This document shows positions 51,832-62,162 of a stretch of DNA of 64,000 nt, in pieces. The DNA lies in assembly GCF_015751905.1 (NCBI RefSeq), contig NZ_JADOUF010000001.1, forward strand, positions 7,688,001 to 7,752,000. Reading direction: 5' to 3'. The notes beneath the pieces were generated by a model. It was given only the letters and a program-made list of their open reading frames with translations, did not search any database and was not told the origin of the DNA. Made by a program: the position numbers and the translations under genes. The DNA is from Longispora fulva (GTDB taxonomy: Bacteria; Actinomycetota; Actinomycetes; Mycobacteriales; Micromonosporaceae). Position 1 is the stretch's first letter, and every line of letters begins with the position of its first letter.

Positions 51832-52197
51832 ATGTACCCACGACTGCTGGTGAACCGTTTCGACGAGTGCCTGTCCTTCTACACCGAGAGCCTGGGGCTC
51901 CCGGCCGCCCGGCTGGTCCCGGGCCAGTACGCGAGTTTCGACATCGGCGACGACACCGGGCTGGCGCTGCTCAGCCGCGCGGCGCTGGCCGGGATGGTCG
52001 AGTCCGCCGAGCCGCCGGCCGGCACCGACCGGATGATGCTGGTGCTGCGCGTCGACGACGTGGACGCCCGGGTCGAGGAGTTGGCCGGGCACGGCGCGAC
52101 CGTGGTGGCCCCGGCGGCCGACCGGCCCGGCTGGGGCATCCGGTCGGCGTGCCTGCGCGACCCGGACGGCAACCTGGTGGAGCTCCAGTCCTACTGA
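51832..52197 (+). CDS. Glyoxalase/VOC-superfamily protein
   Basis: 121 aa. A single VOC module: MYPRLLVNRFDECLSFYTESLG, then LVLRVDDVDARVEELAGHGATVV and a C-terminal CLRDPDGNLVELQSY with the metal-binding Glu. Such proteins are dioxygenases, lyases or resistance proteins. Its divergent MarR neighbour suggests inducible handling of a small hydrophobic or electrophilic compound. ATG 51832 is used; there is little room for another start. Confidence 0.85.
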   Translation: MYPRLLVNRFDECLSFYTESLGLPAARLVPGQYASFDIGDDTGLALLSRAALAGMVESAEPPAGTDRMMLVLRVDDVDARVEELAGHGATVVAPAADRPGWGIRSACLRDPDGNLVELQSY

Positions 52198-52210
52198 CAG
52201 ACTGCGGTGC

Positions 52211-52681
52211 GTGAGACGCGTCGTCTTCTTCGAGCCCCCGTACGGGATCGGGCTGGCCGTGGCCGCCGGCAGCGGGCGCAGCTGGATGGAGCAGCCGGGC
52301 GGCGACCCGGTGCACGCGCACCTGCACGTCGACGTCGAAGGCCCGGCCACGGTGCCCGAGGTCCGGCTGCGGTCGGGCACGGGTTTCGTCCGCTGGCCCG
52401 ATCTGAACCGGTTCGCCGCCGCGCTGGAGAAGCTGGCCCGCGCGGAGCAGGGCTCGGTCGAGCTCGCGGCCGGCCCGGGATTCTCGCTCACGGTGCTGCT
52501 GCGTGCGGACGGCCGGCTGCGCGCGGAGACCACCTTCGGGATCGGCCACCACGTCCAGGTCGACGTGGCGGCCGGTACCCGATGGGACTGGCATTTCGGC
52601 ACGCGGGAGGCTCTTCCCGACCTGGCGGCCGGAATCCGGGCCGCGGTGCGGGAGCACAGACCCGGGCGGCTACAGCCCTGA
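52211..52681 (+). CDS. Hypothetical protein (156 aa)
   Basis: No family was recognised. It begins VRRVVFFEPPYGIGLAVAAGSGRSW, and the middle alternates strands and Arg-rich helices (LNRFAAALEKLARAEQG), ending near [10 protein letters not shown]. Probably cytoplasmic. It lies 13 nt after the glyoxalase gene and overlaps the IclR gene end by 12 nt. Its coding bias is like its neighbours, and the frame is uninterrupted. Confidence 0.6.
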   Translation: MRRVVFFEPPYGIGLAVAAGSGRSWMEQPGGDPVHAHLHVDVEGPATVPEVRLRSGTGFVRWPDLNRFAAALEKLARAEQGSVELAAGPGFSLTVLLRADGRLRAETTFGIGHHVQVDVAAGTRWDWHFGTREALPDLAAGIRAAVREHRPGRLQP

Positions 52682-53368
52682 CAGCCGCTGGCCCGCGCGG
52701 ACCACGGCCATCGCGTGCCGCTCGCCCGGCCGGCGGGTCAACCGCTCGATCGGCCCGGACACGCTGACCGCCGCGATCACCCGGCCGGTGCGGTCCCGGA
52801 CCGGCGAGGACACCGACGCGACCCCGGCCTCGCGCTCGGCGACGCTGGACGCCCAGCCCCGTTTGCGCACCTCCGCGAGGATCCGGGCCGTGAACTTGGC
52901 CCGGGGCAGCAGCGGCAGCACGGCCTCCGGCGGCTCCCAGGCCAGCAGGATCTGGGCCGCGGACCCGGCGGTCATCGGCAGCACCGCGCCGATCGGCACG
53001 GTGTCCCGCAGCCCGCTGGACCGCTCGGCGGCGGCCACGCAGATCCGGTCGTCGGCCCGGCGCAGGTAGAGCTGGGCGCTCTCCCCGGTCTGGTCGCGGA
53101 GCATCGCCAGGATCGGCTCGGCCGCCGTGAGCAGAACGTCGGGCGCCTCGTTGGCCAGCTCGCCGAGCCGGGGGCCCGGTCGCCACCGGCCCTGGGCGTC
53201 GCGCACCAGGAGGCGGTGCTGTTCGAGCGCCTGCGCGAGGCGGTGCGCCGTGGCCCGGGGCAGCTGCGTGCGCTCGACCAACTCGGCCAGGCTCGCGCCG
53301 TCCACGGACGTCTCAAGGATTAGGACGGCTTTATCGAGAACGCCGACCCCGCTGATACTGTGTCCCAC
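52670..53368 (-). CDS. IclR-family regulator, NdgR/LtbR-like
   Basis: 232 aa. The N-terminal winged helix starts [21 protein letters not shown], with the recognition region [23 protein letters not shown]. The C-terminal IclR effector domain (about 85-230) ends [13 protein letters not shown]. The start GVGVLDKA and genomic position divergent from leuCD match NdgR of Streptomyces and LtbR of Corynebacterium, which control leucine biosynthesis. GTG 53368 fits homologue starts; ATG 53380 is too close to its ribosome-binding tract. It probably represses or activates leuCD through the palindrome at 53384-53398. Confidence 0.88.
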   Translation of the reverse strand: MGHSISGVGVLDKAVLILETSVDGASLAELVERTQLPRATAHRLAQALEQHRLLVRDAQGRWRPGPRLGELANEAPDVLLTAAEPILAMLRDQTGESAQLYLRRADDRICVAAAERSSGLRDTVPIGAVLPMTAGSAAQILLAWEPPEAVLPLLPRAKFTARILAEVRKRGWASSVAEREAGVASVSSPVRDRTGRVIAAVSVSGPIERLTRRPGERHAMAVVRAGQRLSGL

Positions 53369-53383
53369 GAGACGAAACATACC

Positions 53384-53398
53384 TCCCAATCCTTGGGA
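53384..53398. promoter_or_regulatory. Candidate IclR/NdgR operator between the regulator and leuC
   Basis: TCCCAA-TCC-TTGGGA is a perfect inverted repeat at 53384-53398. Further half-sites TCCCA (53363-53367) and TGGGA (53410-53414) flank it in the 52-nt divergent region. Confidence 0.5.
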
Positions 53399-53420
53399 AG
53401 TCCAGATCGTGGGAGCCAAC

Positions 53421-54806
53421 ATGGGGCGCACGCTCGCGGAGAAGGTATGGGGCGCGCATGTCGTACACAGCGCCCCGGATGAGCCCGATCTGCTGTATAT
53501 CGACCTGCACCTGCTGCACGAGGTGACCAGTCCGCAGGCGTTCGACGGGCTCCGGCTCGCCGGCCGTCCGGTCCGCCGTCCCGACCTCACGATCGCGACG
53601 GAGGACCACAACACCCCGACCGACAACCTCGTCGAGATCAGCGACCCGGTGTCGCGGACCCAGATCGAGACCCTGCGGAAGAACTGCGCGGAGTTCGGGG
53701 TCCGGCTGCACCCGCTGGGCGACGCCGAACAGGGCATCGTGCACGTGATCGGTCCCCAGTTGGGGCTCACCCAACCGGGCATGACGATCGTGTGCGGCGA
53801 CTCGCACACCGCCACGCACGGCGCGTTCGGGGCCCTGGCGTTCGGGATCGGCACCAGCGAGGTCGAGCACGTGATGGCGACCCAGACCCTGCAGCAGTCC
53901 ACGCCGCGCACCATGGCGGTCAACGTGACCGGTTCGTTGCGCCCCGGCGTCACGGCCAAGGACCTGATCCTGGCCCTGATCGCCCAGGAGGGCACGGGCG
54001 GCGGGCGCGGCCACATCGTGGAGTACCGGGGCCCGGCCATCGAGGCGCTCTCCATGGAGGGCCGGATGACCGTGTGCAACATGTCCATCGAGTGGGGCGC
54101 GAAGGCCGGCATGATCGCGCCGGACGACGTGACGTTCGACTACCTGCGGGGTAAGGCCCACGCGCCCGCCGACTTCGACGCCGCCGTCGCGTACTGGCGC
54201 ACCCTGCCGACCGACGCCGACGCCGTTTTCGACACGGTTGTAACGATCGACGCCTCCTCCGTGACCCCGTTCGTCACCTGGGGCACCAATCCGGGGCAGG
54301 GCGCGCCGCTCGGCTCGGTCGTGCCCGCGCCCGCCGACACCGACGACCCGGTCGCGGCGGCCAAGGCGCTGGAGTACATGGGGCTGACGGCCGGTACCCC
54401 GCTGCGGGACATCGCCGTGGACGTCGTGTTCGTCGGCTCCTGCACCAACGGCAGGCTCGAGGACCTGCGCGCCGCCGCCGATGTGCTGCGCGGCCACAAG
54501 GTCGCCGACGGGGTGCGGATGCTCGTCGTGCCCGGCTCGGCGCGGGTGCGCCTGGAGGCCGAGGCCGAGGGCCTGCACGAGGTGTTCACGGCCGCCGGGG
54601 CCGAGTGGCGGTTCGCCGGCTGCTCCATGTGCCTGGGCATGAACCCGGACACCCTGAAGCCGGGCGAGCGCGCGGCCAGCACCTCCAACCGCAACTTCGA
54701 GGGCCGGCAGGGCAAGGGCGGGCGTACCCATCTGGTGTCCCCGCAGGTCGCCGCCGCCACCGCCATCGTCGGCCGCCTGGCCGCCCCAGTGGATGTGAGC
54801 CGTTGA
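53421..54806 (+). CDS. leuC: 3-isopropylmalate dehydratase large subunit
   Basis: 461 aa. The aconitase-type N-terminus [15 protein letters not shown] leads to the [4Fe-4S] cysteines in [14 protein letters not shown] and [12 protein letters not shown], and [14 protein letters not shown] closes the active site. It isomerises isopropylmalate in leucine synthesis together with LeuD. ATG 53421 follows GGGAG seven bases upstream and matches the family start. The stop overlaps the leuD start (TGATG). Confidence 0.96.
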   Translation: MGRTLAEKVWGAHVVHSAPDEPDLLYIDLHLLHEVTSPQAFDGLRLAGRPVRRPDLTIATEDHNTPTDNLVEISDPVSRTQIETLRKNCAEFGVRLHPLGDAEQGIVHVIGPQLGLTQPGMTIVCGDSHTATHGAFGALAFGIGTSEVEHVMATQTLQQSTPRTMAVNVTGSLRPGVTAKDLILALIAQEGTGGGRGHIVEYRGPAIEALSMEGRMTVCNMSIEWGAKAGMIAPDDVTFDYLRGKAHAPADFDAAVAYWRTLPTDADAVFDTVVTIDASSVTPFVTWGTNPGQGAPLGSVVPAPADTDDPVAAAKALEYMGLTAGTPLRDIAVDVVFVGSCTNGRLEDLRAAADVLRGHKVADGVRMLVVPGSARVRLEAEAEGLHEVFTAAGAEWRFAGCSMCLGMNPDTLKPGERAASTSNRNFEGRQGKGGRTHLVSPQVAAATAIVGRLAAPVDVSR

Positions 54807-55396
54807 TGGACAAGTTCACCGAGCACACCGGTACCGCCGTCCCGCTGCGCCGTTCCAACGTGGATACGGACCAGATCATCCCGGCGGTGTACCTCAAGCG
54901 GGTCACCCGCACCGGCTTCGAGGACGGCCTGTTCTCCGCCTGGCGGGCCGCCGACCCGGACTTCGTGCTGAACCAGCCGCGCTACCAGGCGGCCAGCGTG
55001 CTGGTCGCCGGGCCGGAGTTCGGCACCGGTTCCTCGCGGGAGCACGCGGTCTGGGCCCTGTTGGACTACGGCTTCAAGGCCGTGCTGTCGCCCCGGTTCG
55101 GGGACATCTTCCGGGGCAACGCGCTCAAGGGCGGGCTGCTGCCGGTCGAGTTGAGCCAGCCGGTCATCGACGACCTGTGGCAGCTGGTCGAGGAGGACTC
55201 GACGCTGGAGGTGACCGTCGACGTCGTCGCCCGCGAGGTGCGCTACGCAGACCGGGTCCGGCCGTTCCCGCTCGATGAGTTCAGCCGATGGCGGTTGCTG
55301 GAGGGTTTGGACGACATCGGACTGACCCTCCGCAACGTCGACGCGATCGGCGCGTACGAGGCAACGAGGGCCGCCTGGCTGCCTTCCACCAGGTAG
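54806..55396 (+). CDS. leuD: 3-isopropylmalate dehydratase small subunit
   Basis: 196 aa. The swivel domain has [53 protein letters not shown] and the C-terminal [22 protein letters not shown], which are diagnostic of LeuD. It pairs with LeuC. The start ATG overlaps the leuC stop. A 244-nt region follows before hup; no gene is visible there, only possible promoter elements (TTGCGA near 55528 and TACGAT near 55549, spaced too closely to be convincing). Confidence 0.95.
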   Translation: MDKFTEHTGTAVPLRRSNVDTDQIIPAVYLKRVTRTGFEDGLFSAWRAADPDFVLNQPRYQAASVLVAGPEFGTGSSREHAVWALLDYGFKAVLSPRFGDIFRGNALKGGLLPVELSQPVIDDLWQLVEEDSTLEVTVDVVAREVRYADRVRPFPLDEFSRWRLLEGLDDIGLTLRNVDAIGAYEATRAAWLPSTR

Positions 55397-55640
55397 AAGA
55401 GGGTGAGGTCCGCCACGCGGACGGGGCCGGCCGATGCGAGGCGTCGACCGGCTCCTTTATGCTCGGGATTCCTTATGTGCCAACGGTTTCCGCGTCCACT
55501 ACCACTATCGGGGGGCGTTGGAAATCCTTGCGACACAACAATTCTCTTACGATCGGTATTTGTATCTAGCCTCAAACCGGCCTAACGTGCGCGCAGAATG
55601 ACAACAGTGTGAACCACACTGCAACTTCTGAGGGGGATAC

Positions 55641-56255
55641 GTGAACAAGGCGGAGCTCATCGAGGCACTGGCCGTTCGGCTGGGGGACAAGAAGTCGGCG
55701 ACTGCGGCACTCGACGCGGTGCTGGCTGAGATCCAGAACGCGGTGACCAAGGGCGACAAGGTTTCGCTCACCGGCTTCGGGGTCTTCGAGAAGCGGACCC
55801 GGGGCGCGCGCACCGCGCGGAACCCGCGGACCGGCGAGGCCGTGAAGGTGAAGAAGACCAACGTGCCGGCGTTCCGGGCCGGCGCCAGCTTCAAGGAGCT
55901 GGTGGCCGCGGGCAAGGCGCCGAAGGCGACCCCGGCCAAGGCCGCCGCCAAGGCCGCTCCGGCGAAGAAGGCCGCCACCACCACGGCGGCCAAGGCGGCC
56001 CCGGCGAAGAAGGCCGCTGTCACCAAGGCCGCGCCGGCCAAGAAGGCGGCTGTCACCAAGGCGGCTCCGGCGAAGAAGGCCGCCGCGGCGAAGACCGCCC
56101 CGGCCAAGAAGGCCGCGACCAAGACCGCGCCGGCCAAGAAGACCGTCGCCGCCAAGGCCGCGCCGGCCAAGAAGGCGGCTGTCACCAAGGCGGCTCCGGC
56201 GAAGAAGGCCGCCGTCGCGAAGAAGGCCCCGGCCAAGAAGGCCGCCAAGAAGTAG
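55641..56255 (+). CDS. HU-family DNA-binding protein with long Lys/Ala-rich tail (HupB/HupS-like)
   Basis: 204 aa. Residues 1-90 are a standard HU domain ([46 protein letters not shown]). Residues about 91-204 are Lys/Ala/Pro-rich, with nine copies of APAKK, like the histone H1-type tails of mycobacterial HupB and Streptomyces HupS. It compacts the nucleoid, and the tail probably adds non-specific DNA binding. The GTG start follows GAGGGGG. Downstream is a bidirectional terminator shared with ppk. Confidence 0.95.
   Translation: MNKAELIEALAVRLGDKKSATAALDAVLAEIQNAVTKGDKVSLTGFGVFEKRTRGARTARNPRTGEAVKVKKTNVPAFRAGASFKELVAAGKAPKATPAKAAAKAAPAKKAATTTAAKAAPAKKAAVTKAAPAKKAAVTKAAPAKKAAAAKTAPAKKAATKTAPAKKTVAAKAAPAKKAAVTKAAPAKKAAVAKKAPAKKAAKK
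55925..56250 (+). repeat. Degenerate tandem repeat encoding the HU tail
   Basis: Repeating units of about 24-36 bp encode (A/T)APAKKA followed by AVTKA, AAAKT or similar. Unit order and spelling vary, but pairs of units are nearly identical in DNA (for example the units at about 56011-56046 and 56164-56190), so the region is likely prone to length change. Confidence 0.7.
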
Positions 56256-56284
56256 TACGACAGCGCCCCGCACGAACGCTGATA

Positions 56285-56319
56285 AGGGCACCCGCCTGGG
56301 GGATGGAGGCGGGTGCCCT
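56285..56319. terminator. 13-bp hairpin between hup and ppk
   Basis: AGGGCACCCGCCT (56285-56297) pairs with AGGCGGGTGCCCT (56307-56319). It sits between convergent genes and can terminate both. Confidence 0.85.
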
Positions 56320-56328
56320 GTCGTGTGT

Positions 56329-58362
56329 CTAGGCGTTCATCCGGCGGAGAAGTTCCTCCTGCGGGTTCGGGCCCTCGGCGGCCCGGCGGCTCCACATCCC
56401 CTTGCCGTCCAGCTCGAACGTCGACACGTCGTCGGCCATCGACAGGTCCAGCGCCAGCTCCAGGGCCTGCTTCGAGGCGTCCCCGGTGACCCGGACCAGG
56501 GCCTCCACCCGGCGGTCGAGGTTGCGGTGCATCAGGTCGGCCGAGCCGATCCAGTACTCCGGGTCCGTGCGGCCGAACCGGTACACCCGCGAGTGTTCCA
56601 GGAACCGGCCCAGCAGCGAGCGCACCCGGATGGTCTCGGACAGCCCCGGCACCCCGGGCCGCAGCGCGCAGATGCCCCGGATGATGAGGTCGATGGTGAC
56701 CCCCGCCTGGCTGGCCCGGTAGAGCGCGTCGATGATCTGCTCGTCCACGATCGAGTTCGTCTTGAACTGGATCAGGCCCTCGGAGCCCAGCGCCGCCTGC
56801 GCCTCGATCCGTTCGAGGATGCCGGGGCGCATCCGGACCGGGGCGACGAGGAGGCGGCGGTAGCCGGTCTGCCGGGAGTAGCCGGTGAGCTGGTTGAACA
56901 GGTCCGTCAGGTCGGCGCCGACCTCGGGATCGGCGGTGAACAGGCCGAAGTCCTCGTACAGGCGCGCGGTCTTCGGGTGGTAGTTGCCGGTGCCCACGTG
57001 GCAGTACCGGCGCAGGACCGCGCCCTCCTGGCGGACCACGAGGGCCGTCTTGCAGTGCGTCTTCAGCCCGACCAGGCCGTAGACGACGTGGCAGCCGGCG
57101 CGCTCCAGGGTGCGGGCCCAGCCGATGTTGGCCTGCTCGTCGAACCGGGCCTTGATCTCGACGAGCACCACGACCTGCTTGCCGGCCTGGGCCGCCGCCA
57201 CGAGGGCGTCCACGATGGGGGAGTCGCCCGAGGTGCGGTACAGCGTCTGCTTGATGGCCAGCACGCCCGGGTCCGCCGCCGCCTGCTCGATGAACCGTTG
57301 CACACTGGTGGAGAACGAGTGGTACGGGTGGTGCACCAGGATGTCGCCCTCACGCAGCTGCGCGAACACGCTCTTGGGCGTCTCGCCCTCGGCGAACTGC
57401 GGATGCGTGGCCGGCACGAACGGCCGGTCCTTCAGATCCGGCCGGTCGGTGGCGTTGTAGACCTGCCACAGCCCCGACAGGTCCAGCAGGCCCGGCACCC
57501 GCAGCACGTCGTGCGCGTCCATGTCGAGCTCGCGGATCAGCAGCTCCAGCACGTGGTCGGACACGCCGGCGGCGATCTCCAGGCGGACCGGGGGCCCGAA
57601 CCGGCGGCGGGCCAGCTCGCGTTCCAGGGCCTGGAGCAGGTCCTCGTCGCGGTCCTCGTCGACGTCGAGGTCGGCGTTGCGGGTCACCCGGAACACCACC
57701 TGCTCGACGACCGTCATGCCGTCGAAGAGCTGGTCGAGGTGCGCGCCGATCAGCTCCTCGACCGGCAGGTACCGCCCAGGGCCGACCGTGACGAACCGGG
57801 GCACGTTGTTGGGCACCTTCACCCGGGCGAACCGTTCCGGGCCGTCACCGGGGGCTTGGACCAGTACCGCGAGGTTCAAGGACAGCCCGGAGATGTACGG
57901 GAACGGGTGCGCAGGGTCCACGGCCAGCGGGGTCAGCACCGGGAACACCTGGTCCCGGAAATAGGCCCGCAGCCGCTCCTGGTCGGCCTTGCCGAGCGCG
58001 GACCAGGTCACGATGTGGATGTCCTCGGCGGCCAGCGCCGGCAGCACGTCCTCGGCGAGGCACCTGCCCTGCCGTGCGACGAGGCTGCCGCCCCGGGCGG
58101 CGACCTGTTCGAGCTGCTCGCGATGCGTCATGCCGTCGGGGCTGTGCATGGTCAGGCCCATGGTGAGCCGCCGCTTCAGGCCGGCCACCCGGACCATGTA
58201 GAACTCGTCGAGGTTGCTGGCGAAGATAGCCAGGAACTTGACGCGTTCGAGCAGGGGCAGCCGGGGGTCCTCGGCCAGGGTGAGGACCCGGGCGTTGAAG
58301 TCGAGCCAGGAGAGCTCGCGGTTGAGGAACCGGTCAGCGGGCAGATCGGGTGATGCGTTCAC
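56329..58362 (-). CDS. ppk: Polyphosphate kinase
   Basis: 677 aa PPK1. The N-terminal domain starts [16 protein letters not shown] and [14 protein letters not shown]. The catalytic PLD-like domains contain [31 protein letters not shown] (the phospho-His) and a second half ending FELDGKGMW. It makes polyphosphate reversibly from ATP. ATG 58362 is used. It is followed on the minus strand by hup's shared terminator. Upstream lies the cold-shock-like gene, on the same strand with an 18-nt gap, so the two may be co-transcribed. Confidence 0.95.
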   Translation of the reverse strand: MNASPDLPADRFLNRELSWLDFNARVLTLAEDPRLPLLERVKFLAIFASNLDEFYMVRVAGLKRRLTMGLTMHSPDGMTHREQLEQVAARGGSLVARQGRCLAEDVLPALAAEDIHIVTWSALGKADQERLRAYFRDQVFPVLTPLAVDPAHPFPYISGLSLNLAVLVQAPGDGPERFARVKVPNNVPRFVTVGPGRYLPVEELIGAHLDQLFDGMTVVEQVVFRVTRNADLDVDEDRDEDLLQALERELARRRFGPPVRLEIAAGVSDHVLELLIRELDMDAHDVLRVPGLLDLSGLWQVYNATDRPDLKDRPFVPATHPQFAEGETPKSVFAQLREGDILVHHPYHSFSTSVQRFIEQAAADPGVLAIKQTLYRTSGDSPIVDALVAAAQAGKQVVVLVEIKARFDEQANIGWARTLERAGCHVVYGLVGLKTHCKTALVVRQEGAVLRRYCHVGTGNYHPKTARLYEDFGLFTADPEVGADLTDLFNQLTGYSRQTGYRRLLVAPVRMRPGILERIEAQAALGSEGLIQFKTNSIVDEQIIDALYRASQAGVTIDLIIRGICALRPGVPGLSETIRVRSLLGRFLEHSRVYRFGRTDPEYWIGSADLMHRNLDRRVEALVRVTGDASKQALELALDLSMADDVSTFELDGKGMWSRRAAEGPNPQEELLRRMNA

Positions 58363-58380
58363 ACGATCATCATGGCCGGA

Positions 58381-58578
58381 TCAAGGCATCGTGGGGATGG
58401 CCAACCGGTAAACACGACCTTGCTCGTCGGTGTCCAGTCGGATCCGCTGGCCCAATCGGAGAAGCCGCAGGCCGGAGGCGGCGAAGGCCTCCGCCGGAAA
58501 GTCCAGCTCCTGGCCGTTGTCGAGCAGCACCGTGCCCGAGTGGTCTTCAGCGTTCCACGTGGCGACTGTCCCCTGCAT
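58381..58578 (-). CDS. Small OB-fold protein, cold-shock-like
   Basis: 65 aa. MQGTVATWNAEDHSGTVLLDNGQELDFPAEAFAASGLRLLRLGQRIRL has the beta-barrel rhythm of cold-shock-type OB folds and is a conserved actinobacterial family beside ppk and cofC, but the RNP1/RNP2 aromatic motifs of true CspA are not preserved. It probably binds nucleic acid or protein weakly; the role is unknown. Confidence 0.75.
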   Translation of the reverse strand: MQGTVATWNAEDHSGTVLLDNGQELDFPAEAFAASGLRLLRLGQRIRLDTDEQGRVYRLAIPTMP

Positions 58579-58618
58579 AGGGCAACCCTAGCGGTACCAG
58601 ATCACGACCATTCGATGG

Positions 58619-59263
58619 TTACGGCGACACCTGCTCCGCGCGACGGCGGCCGATCGCGTCGCTGGTGTGCCGGCCCAGCCCGAGCGCCACGGCGGCCACC
58701 AGATCGGCCGGGGTGTCCACGTCCAGGCGCAGTGACGGCCACTCCCCGGCCAGCGCCACTGCCCCGGACCGGGCGTGCGCGGCCGCCGAACCGGGACCGA
58801 ACGCCGGCCTCAGGTCCCCGGCGGAGGCCAGCAGGGTCGTCCCGGTCCCGGCCGCGTCGGGCACGTGGCAGCGGTGGTGCCACCGCGCGGCGGCGAGCGC
58901 GGCGGTCAGGTCGGCGGGCCGGAGCGCGGGCAGGTCGGCGGTCAGCGCGACGATCCGCCCGGTTTCGTGGGCGCGCAGCACCGCCTGGCCGTGCCGGATC
59001 GCGGCGTTCAGGCCGTCCCGGCCGGCGGCCGTGGCGGGGTCCGCCGTCACGAGCACCCCGGCCGGCAGCGCCGCGCGCAGCTCCTCGTCGTCGGTGACCA
59101 CGAGGACCCGCCGGACGGCCGGACAGGCGAAGGCGGCGGCGACGGTGTCGAGGGCCAGGGCCCGGGCCAGGCGTTCGTGCTGCGCTCCCGGGGTCGCGCC
59201 GCGCAGCCGGGACTTCCCGAGCACGGCCCGCTTCACCGGAATGATCAACGACCACGGGGACAC
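58619..59263 (-). CDS. cofC: 2-phospho-L-lactate/phosphoenolpyruvate guanylyltransferase (CofC/FbiD)
   Basis: 214 aa MobA-like nucleotidyltransferase. WSLIIPVKRAVLGKSRL starts the GTP-binding loop with Lys, VLVVTDDEELR follows, and ALTADLPALRPADLTAAL holds a metal Asp. GTGTTLL and LRLDVDTPADL complete the family pattern. It makes the guanylylated precursor of coenzyme F420 side chains, so the organism makes F420. GTG 59263 is used. It is divergent from the PlsC gene by 82 nt. Confidence 0.9.
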   Translation of the reverse strand: MSPWSLIIPVKRAVLGKSRLRGATPGAQHERLARALALDTVAAAFACPAVRRVLVVTDDEELRAALPAGVLVTADPATAAGRDGLNAAIRHGQAVLRAHETGRIVALTADLPALRPADLTAALAAARWHHRCHVPDAAGTGTTLLASAGDLRPAFGPGSAAAHARSGAVALAGEWPSLRLDVDTPADLVAAVALGLGRHTSDAIGRRRAEQVSP

Positions 59264-59345
59264 TCCGGCAGGCTACCCCGAGATGGACAGCTGACCGGTG
59301 ATGGCGGACGATCAGCAGGCAGACAGGGAAACGAGGAGGTTGCGG

Positions 59346-60056
59346 ATGGGCCGCAGGCTGGGGTTCTGGCGACGGTTCGCTGTGAGTGTGGTCAAGCCGT
59401 CGGTGCTCGCGCTCACCCGGCGGGACTACCGGGGGATGGGACACATCCCGGCGTCCGGCCCGGCGATCCTCGCGGCGAACCACATCTCGCACGCCGACCC
59501 GTTCGCCCTCGCCCAGTACGTCTACGACGCCGGCCGTTGGCCCCAGTTCCTGGGTAAGGCCAGCCTGTTCAAGCTTCCCGTCGTCGGCCCCTGGATCCGG
59601 GCGGTCGGCCAGATCCCCGTCTACCGGGGCACGGTCGACGCCGCCAAGGCCCTCTCCGCGGCGGAGGCGGCCCTCGACCGGGGTGAGATCGTCATCTTCT
59701 ACCCGGAAGGGACGGTCACCCGGCAACCGGAGCACTGGCCGATGCGGGGCAAGACGGGCTGTGCCCGGCTGGCCCTGACCACGGGCGCGCCGGTGATCCC
59801 GATGGCGCAGTGGGGGCCGGAGAAGATGTTCGACCCGATCACGAAGAAGGTGGGTCTGCGGCTCCGCAACGACGTGGCGATCGTGGCCGGCCCGCCGGTG
59901 GACCTGAGCCGGTGGAAGGACTCCCCGCTGACGACGACCGTGCTCCAGGAGGTCACGGACGAGATCATGTACGCGATCCGGGATCTGCTGCAGGACATCC
60001 GTGGCGGACGCGCCCCGGAGTTGTACACCCCTCAGAGCAAGGGCGGCCACGCGTGA
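59346..60056 (+). CDS. 1-acylglycerol-3-phosphate acyltransferase (PlsC-like), second copy
   Basis: 236 aa. The acyltransferase motif is [13 protein letters not shown] (NHxxxxD), then [12 protein letters not shown] and [12 protein letters not shown] and [11 protein letters not shown]. It acylates lysophosphatidate or a related acceptor. ATG 59346 is preferred because GAGGAGG lies six bases upstream; GTG 59298 and ATG 59301 would add poorly conserved residues. The stop overlaps the gpsA start (GTGA), which links glycerol-3-phosphate supply to acylation. Confidence 0.9.
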   Translation: MGRRLGFWRRFAVSVVKPSVLALTRRDYRGMGHIPASGPAILAANHISHADPFALAQYVYDAGRWPQFLGKASLFKLPVVGPWIRAVGQIPVYRGTVDAAKALSAAEAALDRGEIVIFYPEGTVTRQPEHWPMRGKTGCARLALTTGAPVIPMAQWGPEKMFDPITKKVGLRLRNDVAIVAGPPVDLSRWKDSPLTTTVLQEVTDEIMYAIRDLLQDIRGGRAPELYTPQSKGGHA

Positions 60057-61045
60057 AGACTGTTGTCATGACTGCCGGTTCGTTCGGCACGACGTTCGCC
60101 AAGGTCCTGGCCGACGCCGGCAGCGACGTGACCCTGTGGCACCGCCGGCCCGAACTCGTCGCCCGGATCAACGAGTTCCATGACAATCCCGACTATCTTC
60201 CCGGTATCGCGCTGCCGCACGCCATCACGGCCACCGCTGACGCCGCGGCCGCCCTGGCCGGTGCGGAGATCGTCGTCCTCGCGACCCCGGCCCAGGCCCT
60301 GCGGGAGAACCTGGTCGCGTGGCGGGACCTGATCCCGCCGACCGCCACGATCGTCAGCCTGGCCAAGGGCATCGAGCTGGGCACCGGGCTGCGGATGAGC
60401 GAGGTGATCGCCGAGGCCGGTGCCGTGTCCCCGGACCGGATCTGTGTGCTCACCGGCCCCAACCTGGCCCCGGAGATCGCCGCCGAGCAGCCGACCGCCT
60501 CGGTGATCGCGTGCACCGACCCGGCCCGGGCCGAGCTGGTCCAGGACGCGGTCGCCAACGGGTACTTCCGGCCGTACACCAGCACGGATGTGATCGGGTG
60601 CGAGCTGGGCGGGGCGGTGAAGAACGTGATCGCGCTGGCGTACGGCATCGCTACCGGCATGGGGCTCGGCCACAACACCAAGGCCACGCTGATCACCCGG
60701 GGGCTGGCCGAGACCGCCCGGCTGGGCGCCAAGCTCGGCGCTGACCCGATGACGTTCGCCGGCCTGGCCGGGCTCGGGGACCTGTTCGCCAGCTGCTCGT
60801 CGCCGCAGGCCCGCAACCGGGCGTTCGGCGAGGTGCTGGGGCGGGGCGCGACGCTGGCGGAGGCCCAGGCCGGTACCCGTCAGACCGTCGAGGGTGTGAA
60901 GAGCTGCCTGGCGATCCGGGATCTGGCGCGCGGCTGCGGGGTCGAGATGCCCATCACGGAACAGGTGGAGCAGGTCTGCCACGAGGGCGTCGACCCGCGC
61001 AAGGCCCTGGCGGCCCTGATGGGCCGGGAAACCAAGCCGGAGTAG
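60053..61045 (+). CDS. gpsA: Glycerol-3-phosphate dehydrogenase [NAD(P)+]
   Basis: 330 aa. The Rossmann segment is [32 protein letters not shown] follows, SLAKGIELG and [18 protein letters not shown] come next, and the catalytic Lys is in [24 protein letters not shown]. It reduces dihydroxyacetone phosphate to glycerol-3-phosphate for phospholipids. The first Gly of the usual GxGxWG dinucleotide motif is Thr here (TAGSFG), which is unusual. GTG 60053 overlaps the acyltransferase stop. The PLP-enzyme gene follows after 8 nt. Confidence 0.94.
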   Translation: MKTVVMTAGSFGTTFAKVLADAGSDVTLWHRRPELVARINEFHDNPDYLPGIALPHAITATADAAAALAGAEIVVLATPAQALRENLVAWRDLIPPTATIVSLAKGIELGTGLRMSEVIAEAGAVSPDRICVLTGPNLAPEIAAEQPTASVIACTDPARAELVQDAVANGYFRPYTSTDVIGCELGGAVKNVIALAYGIATGMGLGHNTKATLITRGLAETARLGAKLGADPMTFAGLAGLGDLFASCSSPQARNRAFGEVLGRGATLAEAQAGTRQTVEGVKSCLAIRDLARGCGVEMPITEQVEQVCHEGVDPRKALAALMGRETKPE

Positions 61046-61053
61046 GGGACATC

Positions 61054-62151
61054 GTGGACTATCACGACGGGACCCGCGCGGTCCGCGCCGGCCTGCCAGA
61101 GCCAGTGCCCGGCCAGCCCTTCCTGCCGGGCCCGGTGTTCGCGGGGCCCTACCACCTCGACCCGGTCGCCGGCCCGAACGCCGCCCCCGACGCCTACGGC
61201 CGGGAGAGCAACCCGACCCTGGGCCGGCTGGAGGCGGCGATCGCGGAGCTGGAGGGCGCGGCCGGCTGCCTGGTGTTCGCCAACGGGATGGCCGCCGTGT
61301 CCGCGGCGATGCTCGCCCTGACCCGGCCCGGCGACGCGGTCACGGTGCCCGCCGACGGCTACTTCGGGGTCCGGCTCTTCGCCGACGGGGACCTGGTGCC
61401 GCGCGGTATCGCGGTCCGGGCGATCCTGACCGACGCCGACCACGACTTCACCGGCGTCCGGCTCGCAGTGCTGGAGACCCCGGCGAACCCGAGCATGGCC
61501 GTCTGCGACATCGCGGCCCTGTCCGCGCGGGCGCACGCCGCCGGCGCGCTGGTCGCCGTCGACAACACGATGGCCACCCCGCTCGGCCAGCGCCCGCTGG
61601 ACCTAGGCGCGGACCTGGTCGTGGCGTCCGGCACCAAGGCGCTGACCGGCCACTCGGACCTGCTGCTCGGCTACCTGGCCAGCAACGACCCCGACCTGCT
61701 GGCCACCCTGCGGTCCTGGCGCAGCCACACCGGCGGCCTGCCCGGGCCGTTCGAGGCCTGGCTCGCGCACCGGTCGCTGGGCACCCTGGACCTGCGGCTG
61801 GGCCGGCAGAGCGCCAATGCCGCGGCGGTACACGGGATGCTGGCGAAGCGGCCGGAGGTGACGAACCTGCGGTGGCCCGGCACGGACCCGGTCGCGCTGC
61901 GCCAGATGCGGCGGATCCCGGGGGTGCTGGCCTTCGAACTGCCCTCGGCCGACCATGTGGGCGCTTTCCTGACCCACTCGGCGCTCGTGCACCCGGCCAC
62001 CAGCTTCGGCGGGCTGCACACCACGGCCGACCGGCGGGCCCAGTGGGGCGAGAACGTGCCGGAGGGGCTCGTGCGGCTGTCGTGCGGGTGTGAGGATGTC
62101 GACGATCTTCTCGCGGACCTCGCGGCTGCTCTGGACCGCGCTGCCGGGTAG
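61054..62151 (+). CDS. Cystathionine gamma-lyase/synthase-family PLP enzyme
   Basis: 365 aa. Cys/Met-metabolism PLP family: YGRESNPTLGRLEAAIAELEGA, AGCLVFANGMAAVSAAMLAL, ETPANPSMAVCDI and VVASGTKALTGHSDLLLGYL with the PLP-binding Lys, then a C-terminal segment VRLSCGCEDVDDLLADL. It probably acts in transsulfuration (lyase or synthase not decided by sequence). GTG 61054 with AGTAGGGG upstream. It lies between gpsA and ddl with short gaps. Confidence 0.9.
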   Translation: MDYHDGTRAVRAGLPEPVPGQPFLPGPVFAGPYHLDPVAGPNAAPDAYGRESNPTLGRLEAAIAELEGAAGCLVFANGMAAVSAAMLALTRPGDAVTVPADGYFGVRLFADGDLVPRGIAVRAILTDADHDFTGVRLAVLETPANPSMAVCDIAALSARAHAAGALVAVDNTMATPLGQRPLDLGADLVVASGTKALTGHSDLLLGYLASNDPDLLATLRSWRSHTGGLPGPFEAWLAHRSLGTLDLRLGRQSANAAAVHGMLAKRPEVTNLRWPGTDPVALRQMRRIPGVLAFELPSADHVGAFLTHSALVHPATSFGGLHTTADRRAQWGENVPEGLVRLSCGCEDVDDLLADLAAALDRAAG

Positions 62152-62162
62152 ATTGACTCTCC

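Noticed and set aside
55925-56250. Possible CRISPR-like repeats
   Set aside because: Repeats are in frame within hup, have no unique spacers and encode the Lys/Ala tail.
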